The notes under the pieces are model-generated. The model had not been told where the DNA came from and searched no databases. It worked only from the letters and a program-made list of their open reading frames with translations. A stretch of DNA of 64,000 nt from assembly GCA_043228905.1 (NCBI GenBank), contig JBHGNT010000005.1:310001-374000 (forward strand), given 5' to 3'. Positions 24,251 through 36,693 of the stretch are shown here, piece by piece. How positions within the stretch are numbered: the stretch's first letter is position 1; every line of letters begins with the position of its first letter. The position numbers and the translations under genes were made by a program. This stretch comes from Azolla caroliniana (taxonomy: Eukaryota; Polypodiophyta).

Positions 24251-25574
24251 AACAAACTGTTTAGGTCCTGTCAAGACATCGTGCAAGACTTAGTTGTCTG
24301 TTGCCAACAAGACAACACATGCCATGGTCCTGATCACTTAGTACCTAATAGCCAACAAATGAATGGGAAGGCAAGTGCAAAATTGTTGTTTGTTTTACCA
24401 CTTAAAGTAGGCATGAGTATTCATGAGACCCCAACACAAAGCTCAAAACATTCAATGAGTGATATGAGTAGGCCATTCAAAAATAGTTAAAGGGAAGAGG
24501 AAACATTTAAAGCCAAACAAAATTAAAAAATCCTCTAAATATACAATGTTAATACATGATTCCTTGCCTACAATGATGAATCACCTCCAAAAGAATATGA
24601 AACCCAACCAGACACAACATTACCAGCCCACTTAGGAGCTTATTGCAAGCCAAGATAAGAAAAACCAAGCTTTCATGACTTCAATTGAAACAAGTGTCAA
24701 TTATCTTCTCCTTTGATCTAATTCCTTGTTGTACAAGCTGGCACTTGGCACCTAAGAAGTTATTGTGGCTTGACTAGATTTTTCGAGAAAGTGGGAATGT
24801 GCAAAACATTTTTTTATGTCCTCTTGTTGTTAATTATTATTCTTTGTTGAACAAAACATCCTAACGTGTCGAATCATATGACATGTGGTGTGGCCTCCTA
24901 CCTCAACTTAGTTGGGTCACTCAAGTGCTCATAGACCATGAAACTATTCATCGTGACTTGTTATGTGATTGGACACATCGTTTCCTTTGCTTGTGGTCAC
25001 CTACATGGAATTGGCCTTGTAATGCTTTATTGTGAAAATGAAGTCGTAATAAGATATCGTAATTAGTTATTTGCTTACTATTGGTGGCTTCACTTTTCTT
25101 TGTCAATCCACCCTTGATGTTGTCGTGATGTGATGTGTGCGAAGGGACAAAAGCATAAAAAAATGAAGTTTTGCAATAGATCAAGACTCTTGTCAATGTG
25201 ATCATGGGGAAGGAATAGCGAGGAGACAAAATTAATACGATAGTCTAACTAAAGTGGCAAGAACTAACCACGTGAATAATAATGTTAAGGGATCAAATTT
25301 TGTTTAGTGTAGTGTAGGAAAAAAGTAATGGCAAAGATGCAAGTAGGAAAATACGAACATCTCAGTGACCATTTTGTTGGCATTAGGTGTCCATGTGAGG
25401 TTAACAATCAATTGGTGTTGACATCTGGAATTGGTATAGATTTTCGCCCCATGTTTAGATTCTTGCGGGAAAAGTTTGGTTGCAATCCTTAATGAATGTT
25501 GAAGCACAAGGTGCAATCAAAACCCTTTTCCAAATATGCAAACCTAGTATGAGGAGATTACAAAAACTTACAAT
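24251..25574. other. Intergenic, no gene seen
   Basis: Short frames only. Some of this may belong to the putative gag remnant to the left. Nothing identifiable. Confidence 0.4.
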
Positions 25575-25723
25575 GTGTTAGGGGCATGACCATATAATAT
25601 CCCGTGGTGAGAATTTATCGTAGTATTCTTTACACTCTCGTTTAACCCTCACACTTATCCACGTGTATAGAATACTATGGTAAATTCTCACCACGGGATA
25701 TTATATGGTCATGCCCGTAACAC
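25575..25723. mobile_element. 149-bp foldback (MITE-like) element
   Basis: The arms 25575-25635 and 25663-25723 are reverse complements over about 61 bp with roughly four mismatches, separated by a 27-bp loop. The outer ends are GTGTTA and TAACAC. Flanking bases share only AAT, so a target-site duplication is uncertain. There is no coding capacity. As RNA it would form a long hairpin. It fits a miniature inverted-repeat transposable element, although the superfamily cannot be assigned. Confidence 0.85.
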
Positions 25724-28187
25724 AATGATCCTCAAAAGATTGTAGCAAGACACAAATGAGTCTAAAATCCTCACCCCCGTTACATGGGGTTAGGTATAAG
25801 GTATGGAATAATAAGATGATGAGAGATCAAGAAATCGAAAGAGTGTCAAGAGGAGATCCTTGAGTTTTGATATGTAACGAGTCTACGATCAATGACCACG
25901 TCACCTTTTGTTGTCATAGGCCTCCTATGTGTCCTCGTGACTTGCTATCCCATGATAATATGTTAGTTAACAAAGCTAGGTATATTCCTCAAAATCTCTT
26001 TTCCTAGTATATCTCTTCTCCGTCTTTTATAGGTTTGATGAGCCCACTACCAAAATAATAACTTCCTTCTGTTGCAAAAAACATGTCTCCTTTTTTATTT
26101 CTTTCATTACCTTTCTCTCTTTTGTTACTCTTAAGGGGATTTGGATTGTACACTTTACCATCCCAATAATAAGTTCTTTGCCAATTGAGCTATATATTAT
26201 TTAGTTTAATCATTTTCTATTCAATTTCTAGTTCTTTGACGATTGCATTAGCTTACAATAAAAAACTTGGGTTTTAGGCAATTTTCTCACCCACATCTCA
26301 AGTGTGTTGTAAACTCCCAACCATGTGGCAGGCTTCACCAATGCCAAAGGCCAACTAGGCCAAATTGTCTTGGACATCTTGTATATTTTGTTATATATCT
26401 ATTTGTGAATATGATAGCCATCTCTTAGTGTTCTTTGAATCGATTCTCTGTTGCCCATTTCTCTATCTTTGACTATAATCAATTGTGTCATTTTCATGAT
26501 CTTGCCTTTGTGTATGTATAACATTATTCCCTCTCGTAGTGTTGTTATAGGTTCATTACATCAGGTCATACAATAGTTTAGTTTGTTAGCCAATCTAAAC
26601 ACAATTCAAGCTTATGATTCAACTGGAAGGGCTAGGATACAAGGAACTGGAGGAGAAAAATAAGATGAGTGTTGGAAGACATGACAGGCATAGGCGCAAC
26701 CCAAGGGCATGTGGTGAGAGATGAGAGGAATGACAAGAAGATCAAAGGACTAGGCAAAGTAGTGAGATATATGACTGAACAAAAATTAGCATTAAAATAA
26801 CATGACAATGAATTAATGTCCTGTAATTGGTATTAGTCTCGTTTGTACATTACGCATGTACAATCAATGAACTATGCTTGTGGCATCTCGATACTTTATA
26901 TACATGCAATTCTCAATGGCTTTCCAATTTCACGAGCTAGGTGTTACAATACAATCCTACAATCTCCGATACCTACAACCTTACAATCCTCAACTAGTTG
27001 GTGGTCATTACAAGATAGTATTTATGACCCCATTCAAATCTCACATCTTTAAGGGGTAGCAATATTTAAATGTCTCAAAGATGATAACCCAATCATGAGA
27101 ATATTCTTAATGCCCCTTAATAGGTTGATGATATATGTAAGAAGAGGAGCCCTCTAATAGTAATTTCAAACTTTTGTTGAAGTTGGAAATAGACAAATTA
27201 ATATGAAGTGAATTATGGCATAAAAGTAAACAACGTGGATATAGGACTACAAATAGCTAGTTTAGACTTTAGAATACAATATTAGAATATCAAAGCTTTT
27301 TTCGAAGAAAAACTATAGTGAAGGAATGACATTTCACAACAACATAATTTGCATACATTATGAAGAGTGATGGCAACCAAGTTCAGAATTGTGATCTATG
27401 TATCAATGAAATAAGCCATCACATGAGATTCATTCATTTGAAAACTTGCAAGTTTCTTCAAAAGTGCTACTATATGAGACACTTTCAAATTTGATGGATC
27501 CCATTGAGATAAACAAATCGAGATGGCACACTTATCACCATTTAGATAAACTATTAAGGTGGCATACTTGTCATTATTGTTGTGGAGTATTGTTGAAGAT
27601 TTATGTATTATATCTTCTCATATGACCATGCTAATATGTAGAGGATTTGTAATGATGAAAATTCTACATTTGTTTGAATCAAATGACCCGATGATGATTA
27701 TGGCCTCAAGGTTTTCTTTATTCCCAAATGTTCATTATTTTTCATTATTTCCTAAAATGTTCTTAGTCAACTCCTAAAAGAGAGAAAAGGGGGCTGAATT
27801 GGCGATATAATTACTTAGATAACACACAATTGAGAAAAAATGGTTGTGGGGACACGACTCTTCAAATGGTGTACATCCAAAGATTGTGTACATATAATTT
27901 GATGATTATGATCACACTTTATGTGTCAACATTCTCAAATATCTTGCAATTACCAATCTAGTAATTGCGTATCTTGTTGGGGATGTAATTGCAAAATTTA
28001 CAGGCTTCATAACTTAGAATGTTATTTGCTAAATGGAGATTATGTGGATATACATATTGAGTGTACCCCCCTTTTCTTTTGTTTGTGCTTTGTAGTCAAG
28101 TGAAAAGGAAAATTACAAAATTGAATGACATCAAAACTATTTTGAACCTTGACTGACTTGGGTCGTTACATGCTTCTTCTTCTTCTT
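25724..28187. other. Intergenic, no gene seen
   Basis: AT-rich DNA with short frames that show no domain. No LTR ends or tandem arrays were seen. Confidence 0.4.
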
Positions 28188-29006
28188 TTAAGTCAAGATT
28201 CACCGTGGTATTAATGAAAAGATGCCTAAAGGCTACAAAGAATCCATACAATAAATTATAGCCCTCCTACCCACATCAATTAGCATGTCTAGTAGCGAAA
28301 ACCCTCATGCATGGTCCTTTCAAGGCAGGGGGCGGAAAAAGCCATCTTGGTGGAGCACATCTCCACTTTATTTTATCCCCAAAAAAGGTGAAGACCTCTT
28401 CCTTTTTCCAAATTTCTCGAAATTGTTGTTGCTTGCGAAACACAACATCAGGCTCACCATGTATTGCCTCATATGGACCTCTTAGAGTATGCAGGAGCAT
28501 CTACCATATTTCCTCGAGTAACTCAACCGCATTCAGTTTGACTTTTTGAAATACACACTTACATCTTGCCTTCCATAATATCTAAACTACTAAAGAAGAT
28601 ATCATAGACCAAACCTTGTCCTCTTCCAAACAATGGATTGGTGTAGTACAAGTGGCCTCCAATACATGTTTTCCATCGGAGAGGAGACGAAAATCAACAT
28701 AGTCTCTTTCATAATTGTGTATTTCTTCAGCCAACCTTCCCCATCTCACAAAACCTCATGTGTACACATTTACCATAAATAGGACACAAAATTCTCATCA
28801 TTCTTTTCCATACTACTCTGGCTATAGGACATACCCATAAATCATGGTGAACCGTTTCATTGGGAAAACCACAACTGTCACATTTTATATCATGGCAATG
28901 TTAGTTGAATCCTCTTCCATCATCCAACTGGGAGTAGAGCATTTGACCATCGGGTGCATTGCTCCTTTTTTGACCTTCAATCGATACTATTGGTTGAAGA
29001 AAATCA

Positions 29007-29281
29007 TGTAAAAAATGTGTGATGTAGGTGATGTTATGCAACGGAAGTGAACTATGTGTGAGTACGTAAGACGTGTAGAGAGAAGGAGAGAGAGGAACTA
29101 GAATAAGAAGTTGTATTAGTGAAAAATATGATTACATCGAACAGTAACTAAGTTACAAAAGGTTGGTTTAAATACCAACTAGTCTAGGGCAACTGCCCTT
29201 TTTATTATTTACAAAACTAGCCTAGTGTGTCCACTGCGTGTGAAAACACTTCATTGGGAAAGTTGGGTTTGATTCTCAACA
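29007..29281 (-). repeat. Copia 3' LTR, shortened and diverged
   Basis: It starts TGTTGAGAATCAAACCC at 29281 and ends near TTTTTTACA at 29007. It is about 200 bp shorter than the 5' LTR, mainly through a gap in the middle. This shows old divergence. Confidence 0.7.
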
Positions 29282-29351
29282 CCGGGGTTGCCTTTGGTTG
29301 TACTGACATTGGCTTGGTTGGCCCCTTCTTCCACGGCCTTGTCCTCTTCCG

Positions 29352-29648
29352 TCATCCAAGTTTGTGTAAAGCATTTGTCTGTAACATCGACTGGAGATTG
29401 AAGGAGGGAGACTTCTCTCTTGCGAGGACGGTCGATCGAATGGCACTGAAACGTGGTGCTAAGACACTGAGGCATATCTGCACCATTTCATCATCGTCAA
29501 TATTGACATTGGTCGACCCGAGGGAGTCACACAACTCCTTGATATTCAAGATGTAGCTATCAATGGACATATCCCTTTGTTGAATACTATTCAACTCTTG
29601 GCGGAGCTGAAACTTTCGAGCAGTTGTGTTTGCCGCAAATATTTTCAT
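29352..29648 (-). pseudogene. Copia gag fragment (UBN2 type)
   Basis: A 98-codon open frame on the minus strand contains ARKFQLRQELNSIQQ, IKELCDSLGS and NIDDDEMVQICLSVLAPRF. These are hallmarks of the plant Copia gag central region. No zinc knuckle follows; the frame ends shortly before the 3' LTR. Frames upstream toward the primer site are broken. Confidence 0.85.
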
Positions 29649-30059
29649 GAGTTTCTCCCACGCCTCCTTTTGGCCTCTCGGATGTATCCAAGCATGTGAT
29701 CATGGACGCATGATGCAAGACAATACAACACCTGACTCATTGCTTGCTCCCAAGCAGGATGGTCAGCATGTACTAGGTTGGGTTAATTTTCGTTTGCTCC
29801 TTCAACATAACTCCAATAACCTTGGCCGACAAGGTATTGATGCATCTTGTACTCCCAAGATGCGAAATTGTTTTTGTCGAGTTTCTCTGTAGGAAGAGTG
29901 CTTCACATCTTAATGTTCATGTCGAACTTCTTCTTCTCTTGATTCAAACTGTGCAGGTTGTTGCTACAACGATCAACCGGTTCTCTGTGAACATGGTATT
30001 AGACACAACACATGTGAAGGCAATGCGCTTGGATCAAGCTACCAAACACTCTAATACCA

Positions 30060-30094
30060 TGTAAAGAATCGGTGATGATTTTGTGTAGCGGAAG

Positions 30095-30146
<52 letters not shown>

Positions 30147-30535
30147 ACACAAGACACGGTGCTTGTAGTGTTATCGACTTACCACTAGGGTAAGTTAATT
30201 ACGATAATAATAAAAAAGAAAAAAAAGAGAGAGATAACACAAGAAAATACAAAAAAATAGAAAGTTGTATTAACACTAGCAAGAATGAGCCAATAACAAC
30301 AGCTATTACAAAGAGAAGGAGACGGTGAGGCTTATGTAGTCACCTTCTCTCTAAGTTCTCTCACTGAAACGACCCCTTGGGAAAGAGGTCGACCCTTAAC
30401 TACTTAAAGAATATGTGACATAGGATATTAACTTCTATGACACACTAGTTACTATACAAGGAGGTGGGGTGTTCACACACTTGAATGTCCTAGAGTGTGT
30501 TCCCACACATGGGAAGTTGAGTTTGATTCTCAACA
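30060..30535 (-). repeat. Copia 5' LTR (minus strand)
   Basis: It starts TGTTGAGAATCAAACTC at 30535 and ends TTCTTTACA at 30060, next to the primer binding site. It carries GT and GA microsatellites at about 30096-30146. The ends match the LTR at 59859-60323. Confidence 0.85.
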
Positions 30536-31440
30536 AGATGTTGTGGAGAAAGTCCATTTCGTCTCTCCTAAAGACATTTGCATTGGTTCTTTCCATGATC
30601 TAGCACCTAATATTTTCCTACCAATCTTCACAGAATATTGAAATAATGGCACATATTTTATTTGATCTTGAACCCATACCTTCCAACACAATTATCCAAG
30701 ATCCCAAGATAATCTAGATATTGGCCTCCTTTCCATAATCCAAATCCTCCAAAAAGAAATCACGTTTTGTGGATCCTGATCTAAGAACCAATTTGATCCA
30801 TCATTTGTAATCACCCCCAATTCTTTATGCAAACAAAAACTAAACAACTTAGTTTCTTTAGGTGTGAAGAGTAACCTACCATCATAATGTACATAAAAAA
30901 TCACACACTCTTGTTCCCCAATATAGGCTTTTACTCCAACCAAAACACCCAATAGAGTAAATAAACCCATCCACTTTTGTATGGCTGATCCAATTTGTAT
31001 CTGAATATTAGAAAGGGTATTTTGTATTGAAGAATACATTATCTTTCAACCCCTTATATTACTAAGCAATAGTGCTCATTGGTCTATAAGTTTAGACAGA
31101 AATGTTGTCCACACACCTATAGATTGTGTTGGTCCACGATCTATATCTTCCATGCACATCTAGTACACCTTCCCAATATTTGTCCCCTTTGGTTAGTCAA
31201 CCATGAATTCCAAATCAAAGGTTGTCTACAGATTTCAGATTCTGTTTTTGGCAATCTCTTAACTAATCAAGAGAAACATTTTTCCATGCATTAAGAATAG
31301 ATCAAGCAAATATGTCTACCCAGTTTGTAGAAATAGCCAACTTGTTATGTTCCATAAAAGTCCATCAAAAACTAGGCCTCCAATCCCCACCAGTTTTGGG
31401 ACAAAACTTTTGTAATTCGTATAACAACAATTGTTTCGAA

Positions 31441-34400
31441 GGTTCTGATCTTGGTAACATGCTTGTATGATATTATTTGGTATTAGATCTAACATTTTAC
31501 GATTTGATTTGCTCTGTGAGAGATAAAATTATCTACATATATCCCCTCATTGATAATTATGCCTATATAAAAGTGACACCTCGAACATTGTGCATGCTTG
31601 ACATGTGCGACCACCCACATTTGTATTTCATCAATTAAAAATGAATGTCCCACCAAAGGAATTCTCTATAATATTTTTGCTTATTTTTACACTCGTATTG
31701 TTGAACACGTATATCTTTAATTTGAGCGAGTTATCAATCACAATATGGGGATGCATGTTTCTATTTTAATTTATGTATCGATTTTAATTAAGCGGTCAAA
31801 TTAGTAAACTTGTTCCATGGCATGTACTTTTACATATATAAAATTTGCAATTCTTGAACCGTATTACTATATACAAATACAAGACTTGTTCTTTAAATAC
31901 GAATAAGACACTTTGTGTTATTCGGTGTGCATAGTCATATGAACTATTCAATAACATTCATTGCAATAACATGTCAAAACTTGTGGTTGAATGGGAACAT
32001 AAGACAGTACCTTATAAAACACTAAAAATAGAAAATGGGTGTGCCTTTGGAATCTGGATTAAGTTAATGTAGTGGAATAAATTTTTTGTGTATGATATTT
32101 AGTCATAAAAGAATGTCACCGTTGTTGTCAAACGTACAATTGTACATTTCTCAAATGATGCCATGCTTATGACACAAGAAGGAAACTCATCAATAACATA
32201 TAAGAAGATAATCTTGAGCTTCATGATATATTGCATACCTTTATTTACAAAGTCATGCCAAAATTTTAAGCATATTGATATCTTGGGTTGATGGTCTATA
32301 CTAGCATTAACATAATTTTACCACACATGTGTGTCACACATCTCGAAGTAGTGCTTGAGACACAAACATATACACACGCATAACATTAAGATTTTCCTAG
32401 AACATTTTTGCATACAACATTTATAGCTAGTTTCAATAGCTTGTGTGATATTTTTAAGTTGCTTAAAAGCAATTAACAGTAAACATCACAACTCTTCAAC
32501 TAGTGCTTGAGAGATTTAAGCAATACACCCATAACATTAAGATATTAGTCGAAAATATGCTGCATACACAATTTATAACTGGTGTCAAAAGCATGCACAG
32601 TATTTTAAAGGCAATAAAAGCAATAAAGTAGTATACTACACATGTGTGTCATACATCTCCAAGCAAATGTGCACTCGTACTCCTTTCAATAATATTATTA
32701 ACATTGAAATATTAAATCACAAATTCAATGTTGGTGCAAATCCCAATGATATTGTGCCTTAATACAAATATAGTATACAACCTTGGTAATTTTAGTTAGT
32801 TCTCTTTGTAAGGAATGAAAATGAGAATCCATTATCTATGCTCCTAAGCATGCAAGAATGAGTTATTGTCGAAGCTTTCTAGAAAAAGTAAAGCGAAAGT
32901 CCGAGCAGCAATGATGCATGGCAAAATTTGCATGATGTTATGAATCACCTAACATGTATGCATGATAACTTTTAAAGGGTGTGACGAGCCCCACATCATG
33001 CTCTCAAGATGGTCCGTATAAACATACTTGTGTGGTGTGATGATTAAAGATCTTGTAAGGAAAATGAAAAAAGGAAGCATACATTGTATATGGAGTGTTG
33101 AGAAAATGTTTATTTGTTTATAATACATTTGACTTACCATCAATTCATTAAGTTTTGTGAAGGTCAAAATATATAGATGACGAACACATATCATTTTGAA
33201 ATATGACATATTTCACACTCAATGTATCACTCAAAATACCTCATATTTTGTCATAAGTTGGTGGTTGGGGGAGTAGAAAGTCTAATGGCAAGAGCTACCC
33301 AAAGTAGAACATGTCTAATGAGAAGCATAAGATAAAACCAAATTCTATTTTAGTTTGACATATTTTTGTGTTAACAACCTTCTACCTCAAAATACCAAAG
33401 AAAGGAAAGAAGAATTGTGAATATACAAGGTTCTTATTTTCGCACATAAGGCAACTACCACAATTGTAGCAACTAGTGCCTAGGGATGATTTGTACCCAT
33501 GTCATTGTTGGGATGTGGTCAATGTGACAAGATCATTACAATGAACAAAAATAATCATGCTAGTTTCTTGCATGCGTTATTAGGAATCTGAAATATATGT
33601 AGTTATTTTCACAAGTTAAACAAAGTGATAATGCGTGAGCATACTTGAAATAATACAATCTTATATTTAAAACTTGACTTGAACATAATTACTTGGTGAT
33701 AGGCAATGTTTGTTACGTGTTAAACCTTACCACAAACGTTTAATCCATGGATCCTATTGCCAATTTCTTCCATGCTTACTTATAATGTACACATTTGTAA
33801 TTGATGTAAAAGAAAACTGCATGAGCATACATTCATTGCGACATTTACTTAAATGTTCGCAATCAACCTATCTTATTGTAGCTATCCATCGACGCATGCA
33901 ACTACCCATTGGAGACATTTGCAGTATTTCAAAAGATACATTATTGAATTAAGATGTGTGTTGTAACTACTACTAAGGTCAAAGTTACTATAATAAATAG
34001 GAAATAACTTACCTTGTAAGAGTTAGTGTCCTCAAATGACAAGAAAAACTAGTGGTTCGCTATACATAAAATATTAACCCAATGTTTAATATGTGAAAAT
34101 TGTTTTTCCCAATATATAATAAGACCTTGAAGGATGCTTCCTAACAAAATCAATGTAAAAGAGCACACAAACATTGTTGAAACTCTATTAATTTCACACA
34201 AGTAATGGACCTAACGATGGTGTGTATACATTTAAGCAAGTTATGCCATCAACTTTTGTACATTTTCAAGACATTTATAATGTAGTTTCCTAAACTAAGC
34301 GTGGTTGGATTGTTAGTACAATAGCCTATGTTTGGCTATTTCCTTGTAAAGTTCTCTAATCATAACCCGCGCGCACTCTTGGTAGGCCCATAGCACATCA

Positions 34401-34844
34401 ATTTCCAAGAGAACTGATAATGCCCCTTACATTGGGGTCAATCACAAAAACATAATATGTTGACTTATAACATGAAAATGCAAGAATTTTAATGATATGT
34501 AAAATCTATTATTCAATTGTATAATTTATTTTTTAGTGCCATGAAAATACTACTATTCATGATATGCAAAGAATCCAATGAAAATGTTCAAATGCTAGAT
34601 GGCAAAACTTAAGGATGTCAAGATTAAAACAAATACCATGTCATAGGCTTTGAGGTTGTGAGCCTACATCTAAAGGACAATCTTTTGTCAAGATTTGATC
34701 CATGTAAACCTGAATCTTGGGGCTATCCATACTAATACAAGTTAATTATTCATCTGGGGCAATGTCCTAATGACATCCAAGTAAGAGATTAAATAAATGA
34801 TAGTAATTGAGTATGAATTAAGGTATAAGTTTCTAAATTGAATG
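31441..34844. other. Intergenic, no gene seen; old short duplications
   Basis: Within about 32350-32640 two diverged copies of a block of roughly 155 bp can be followed (shared TGCTTGAGA, then CATAACATTAAGAT). ACACATGTGTGTCA recurs at about 32322 and 32638. No coding frame is recognisable. Confidence 0.45.
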
Positions 34845-35310
34845 TTCCACCAATGTCCATTAACTAAAATGATGTAGTGGAGGGGAGGAGTGTTAATTCA
34901 TTGAGCACTTACAAGCACGGGACTTACTATTGTTATCACTTCATGTTCCCCTCAAAATATAAGAGGAAATTTAAGTCAATCGAATGACGATAGTAGCTAC
35001 GACATGAAATATTCCACCAATGTCCATTGACTAGGAGGGGATAAGTGTTAATTCATTAAGCACTTACAAGCACGGGACTTACTATTGTTATCACTTCATG
35101 TTCCCCTCAAATATAAGAGGAAAGTTAAGTCAATCGAATGACGATAGTTGCTACGACATGAAATATTCCACCAATGTCCATTGACTAGGATGATGTAGTA
35201 GAGGGTAGGGATTACTATAAGTGTTCATTCGTTGAACATTTAGAAGTATTGGACATGCTCTACTCAAATTATAAGATCAAAATTGAGATGATTGAATGAC
35301 AAGCATGACC
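34845..35310. repeat. Three-copy tandem repeat, about 154-167 bp units
   Basis: TTCCACCAATGTCCATT begins units at 34845, 35012 and 35166. The first two are close matches (shared AAGCACGGGACTTACTATTG). The third is more diverged and fades near 35310. No coding capacity. Confidence 0.9.
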
Positions 35311-36693
35311 ACTCAAGAATTTTGAAGCTTCACTAAAACAATGTGTAGCCTCGATAAGTGCAACCTTCAATTCTAAACCTGTGACATTCTACACTTGGTA
35401 TAAAATAAGGAAGATATGAAAATTGCCCATGTTAATATTGAGAATATAAATTCTATCTTTGGTGAAGAAAATGTGGCATGCCTCATTGTAGGCTTCTACA
35501 AAAAGAATTGTTGAGGGCATGTTTTAGGCCAAATCTAGAATTCTATTTGTATTTAGCTCCTTTTCCTTCATACTGGATTTCGTGAGTTTGTTTGGAGGTG
35601 GCAAGATTATGTGATTCGTTGGCATTATAATGATTGAAAGTTTCTAACATTTGTCACTATTTCATATGCTTAGTGTTCCATGGATCTAGCTTGGTCATGC
35701 CGTTTTTTTATGAAGGCATCGACAAGCCATTTATTGGAGTGCTTGGAGAGGAAGTACCATCAACATGAACAATTATGGGAATAATATGGTGAGTCGGTAA
35801 TGAATGATCATTATGGTTTGTAGTCCTCCATTGTCCACTTAGGTCCCAAGGTTGTTATAAAGGGAGTTTTGCACAATTGTCTAATGATGGATAACCTTCA
35901 ATCTTCACTTTCTCGAATGCAATGGCTTTTAGAAGATGGAGCCCATGGAGCACCAAAGTGCCTTTGATGGGAATGTGCTCTTGGTTGGCTCAATGTATCC
36001 TAGTCAACTTCCCCTTGTTTGAAATTACAATTTCTACCATAAGGTCTCTCTACCACATTGCCTCACATCCTGATAGCTTATCATATTGGTTCCTTATCAA
36101 AGAAAATATCTCAAAGTGAAATAATATACAAATTTGCCCACATGCCCATTAGAAACACCGTATCATCTTGTAGTACACACATACAATAGGTTCTTAACAA
36201 GAGTATGGTATTTGATTACTCTCCATCTTTCCACTTCCATCCTTTATCAAGTTCAAATTGATCGCCAACAACATGTAAGCGGACTTGTAGTCCATTCCAA
36301 AAGCTTTAAGAAATAAGGGTGTATACTTATTCCCATGAAGAAATACTTCTTCATACCAAACAAAAATGTTGTACAACCAAATCCAGCATCTTGAATTCAA
36401 AAAGCTTTCACTTGAACATACCAAGATGCACTTAGTTAGATTGTAAAAGGCAACATGGATTGAAATATCATATATGGTTTTGACATTCTTGAATAGTTGT
36501 CAAAGTTCTCTTCAAATGTATTCAAATGACACCAATGGATTCATTCGTGTCTCTTCCTTCAATATTCAACAAGTGCAAACCATTTTTTATCTTTATTGCA
36601 AGACTTCAAACTCTCCCACAACCATGGTAAATTGGAACCTATACTCAAGACGACATCCTCCTAAATGACACGACAAATCATGACCCCTTATGA
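35311..36693. other. Intergenic, no gene seen
   Basis: AT-rich DNA with short frames and no domain. It ends at the 5' truncation of the LINE near 36694. Confidence 0.4.

Larger units (their letters stand above)
29007..30535 (-). mobile_element. Internally deleted Copia element nested in the LINE
   Basis: On the minus strand a 5' LTR (30060-30535) is followed immediately by a tRNA-Met type primer binding site, TGGTATTAGAG (30059 down to 30049). A gag fragment and a diverged 3' LTR (29007-29281) follow. The internal region is under 0.8 kb and contains only gag; protease, integrase and reverse transcriptase are absent. LINE sequence continues on both sides, so Copia inserted after the LINE. No matching 5-bp target duplication was found (AGATG against AATCA), perhaps because one end is eroded. 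Confidence 0.8.
28188..31440 (-). mobile_element. LINE remnant on the minus strand, split by a Copia element
   Basis: Reading the minus strand from the right, 31440-30536 encodes the segment after reverse transcriptase. Pieces include RQPLIWNSWLTNQRG and FWRIWIMERRPISRLSWDLG, which parallel the LINE at 36.7 kb. The match resumes at 29006-28188 with a zf-RVT zinc-binding motif (CDSCGFPNETVHH...C), ILWKARCKCVFQ and the C-terminal APPRWLFPP. The 3' end (TTCATTAATACCACGGTGAA) is the same as in the short tail at 11559-11653. Numerous stops and frameshifts show an old, dead copy. A Copia element (29007-30535) interrupts it, and the reverse transcriptase half is missing or unrecognisable. Confidence 0.8.
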
